Positions 6,379 to 6,681 of a stretch of 6,681 bases of DNA are shown here, in pieces. The stretch lies in assembly GCA_027322565.1 (NCBI GenBank), contig DAHVRG010000095.1:1-6681 (forward strand), in the 5' to 3' direction. Source of the DNA: Georgenia sp. GTDB taxonomy: Bacteria > Actinomycetota > Actinomycetes > Actinomycetales > Actinomycetaceae. Each line of letters begins with the position of its first letter. The stretch's first letter is position 1. The notes below the pieces were generated by a model. The model did no database searches. It saw nothing but the letters and a program-made list of their open reading frames with translations, and was not told the origin of the DNA. The position numbers and the translations under genes were made by a program.

Positions 6379-6681
6379 CGCTCGAGCGCCTCCACCCGCT
6401 CGGCGACCGCGAGGAGCACCTCGAGGAAGCGGTCGAGCTCGGTGAGCAGCGGCTCCCCGGGGAGCCAGCCGACGACGACGCCGCGCTCGACGCGCAGGGA
6501 CAGCCCCTCCGGCGCCCGCTCGCGCAGCCACGCGGCACCGGCCTCCCCGACGTCCGGGTCCGGCACGCCGTCGGTCATCACCTGGACGACCGGCAGCGCG
6601 GCGCGCAGCTCGAGGGTGAAGACGTGGAAGACGCGCGGCGGGGTCTCCAGCCGCAGCGAGGTCGCCTCCCGGCCGTGGAAC
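6375..6681 (-). CDS. Uncharacterised actinobacterial protein, C-terminal 101 residues (gene begins beyond the right edge)
   Basis: The frame is open from the window edge (first full codon at 6678-6680) to TGA at 6375-6377. The visible part starts with FHGREATSLRLETPP and continues with a beta-rich RVFHVFTLELRAALPVVQV. An acidic, helix-prone stretch follows, then LSLRVERGVVVGWLPGEP, and a final amphipathic helix LTELDRFLEVLLAVAERVEA. From memory, this order (a hydrophobic strand ending in LP, an LRVExGxxxxWxPG strand pair, a C-terminal leucine-rich helix) resembles conserved actinobacterial proteins of unknown function, but I cannot name a family or role. There is no membrane segment or catalytic motif in the visible part. 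A GTG-ATG pair at 6576-6581 could be taken as a start, but the reading frame continues upstream in protein-like sequence, so I treat the gene as running off the edge. It overlaps a 28-residue ORF by ATGA. Confidence 0.6.
   Translation of the reverse strand, partial: FHGREATSLRLETPPRVFHVFTLELRAALPVVQVMTDGVPDPDVGEAGAAWLRERAPEGLSLRVERGVVVGWLPGEPLLTELDRFLEVLLAVAERVEALER

Noticed and set aside
5537..6538. A 333-codon minus-strand frame spanning the permease upstream region and the permease
   Set aside because: Most of it is the permease gene read out of frame and is Arg/Pro/Gly-rich. The short hydrophobic run before the permease is noted only as a possible frameshift trace.
6375..6581. A complete 68-residue protein starting at the GTG-ATG pair near 6580
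   Set aside because: The frame continues upstream to the window edge with protein-like sequence, including the strand FHVFTLEL, so the gene is better read as incomplete.
1..6681. A mobile element, defence system, CRISPR array or biosynthetic cluster
   Set aside because: No transposase, integrase, nuclease, toxin, repeat-spacer pattern or synthase domains were seen on either strand. The P450 alone is not evidence of a biosynthetic cluster.

Overview
The window is very GC-rich DNA, with G or C in most third codon positions, frequent GTG starts and purine-rich Shine-Dalgarno sites. This fits a high-GC actinomycete, although no single gene here fixes the genus. Every gene I accept lies on the minus strand, so transcription runs from the right edge to the left. 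The order is: the C-terminal part of an uncharacterised protein, a possible 28-residue ORF, an NCS1-family permease, a cytochrome P450, a beta-phosphoglucomutase-like HAD enzyme, a GH65 glycoside phosphorylase, and the N-terminal part of a YbaK/EbsC-type aminoacyl-tRNA deacylase.

Right part (about 3412-6681). The incomplete gene at the right edge ends in an ATGA overlap with a short ORF. About 170 bases then separate it from a complete 504-residue permease of the nucleobase:cation symporter-1 family. That gap holds a candidate extended -10 promoter and two GTGG/CCAC dyads about two helical turns apart, which makes it the most likely control region of the window. A P450 of about 411 residues follows 45 bases after the permease stop, with a GC-rich stem in the gap. 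The P450 has its ExxR and heme-cysteine motifs but lacks the usual I-helix threonine. The permease also departs from the Mhp1-type sodium site. The substrate of neither can be named from sequence, and no ferredoxin or ferredoxin reductase gene is visible.

Left part (1-3310). The HAD enzyme, GH65 enzyme and deacylase form a tightly coupled cassette, with each stop codon overlapping the next GTG start in a GTGA tetranucleotide. The first two make a coherent pathway: the GH65 enzyme would split an alpha-linked glucose disaccharide with phosphate to beta-glucose 1-phosphate plus a sugar, and the HAD enzyme would convert beta-glucose 1-phosphate to glucose 6-phosphate. The same gene pair is known from other actinobacteria (Rv3400/Rv3401 of Mycobacterium tuberculosis). 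The deacylase is a translation-quality-control enzyme with no obvious metabolic link.

I see no RNA genes, CRISPR arrays, insertion sequences or phage genes. There is no intergenic stretch over 300 bases. Most of the window is ordinary metabolic gene content. The points worth a second look are the permease control region, the altered motifs in the permease and the P450, and the coupled deacylase.
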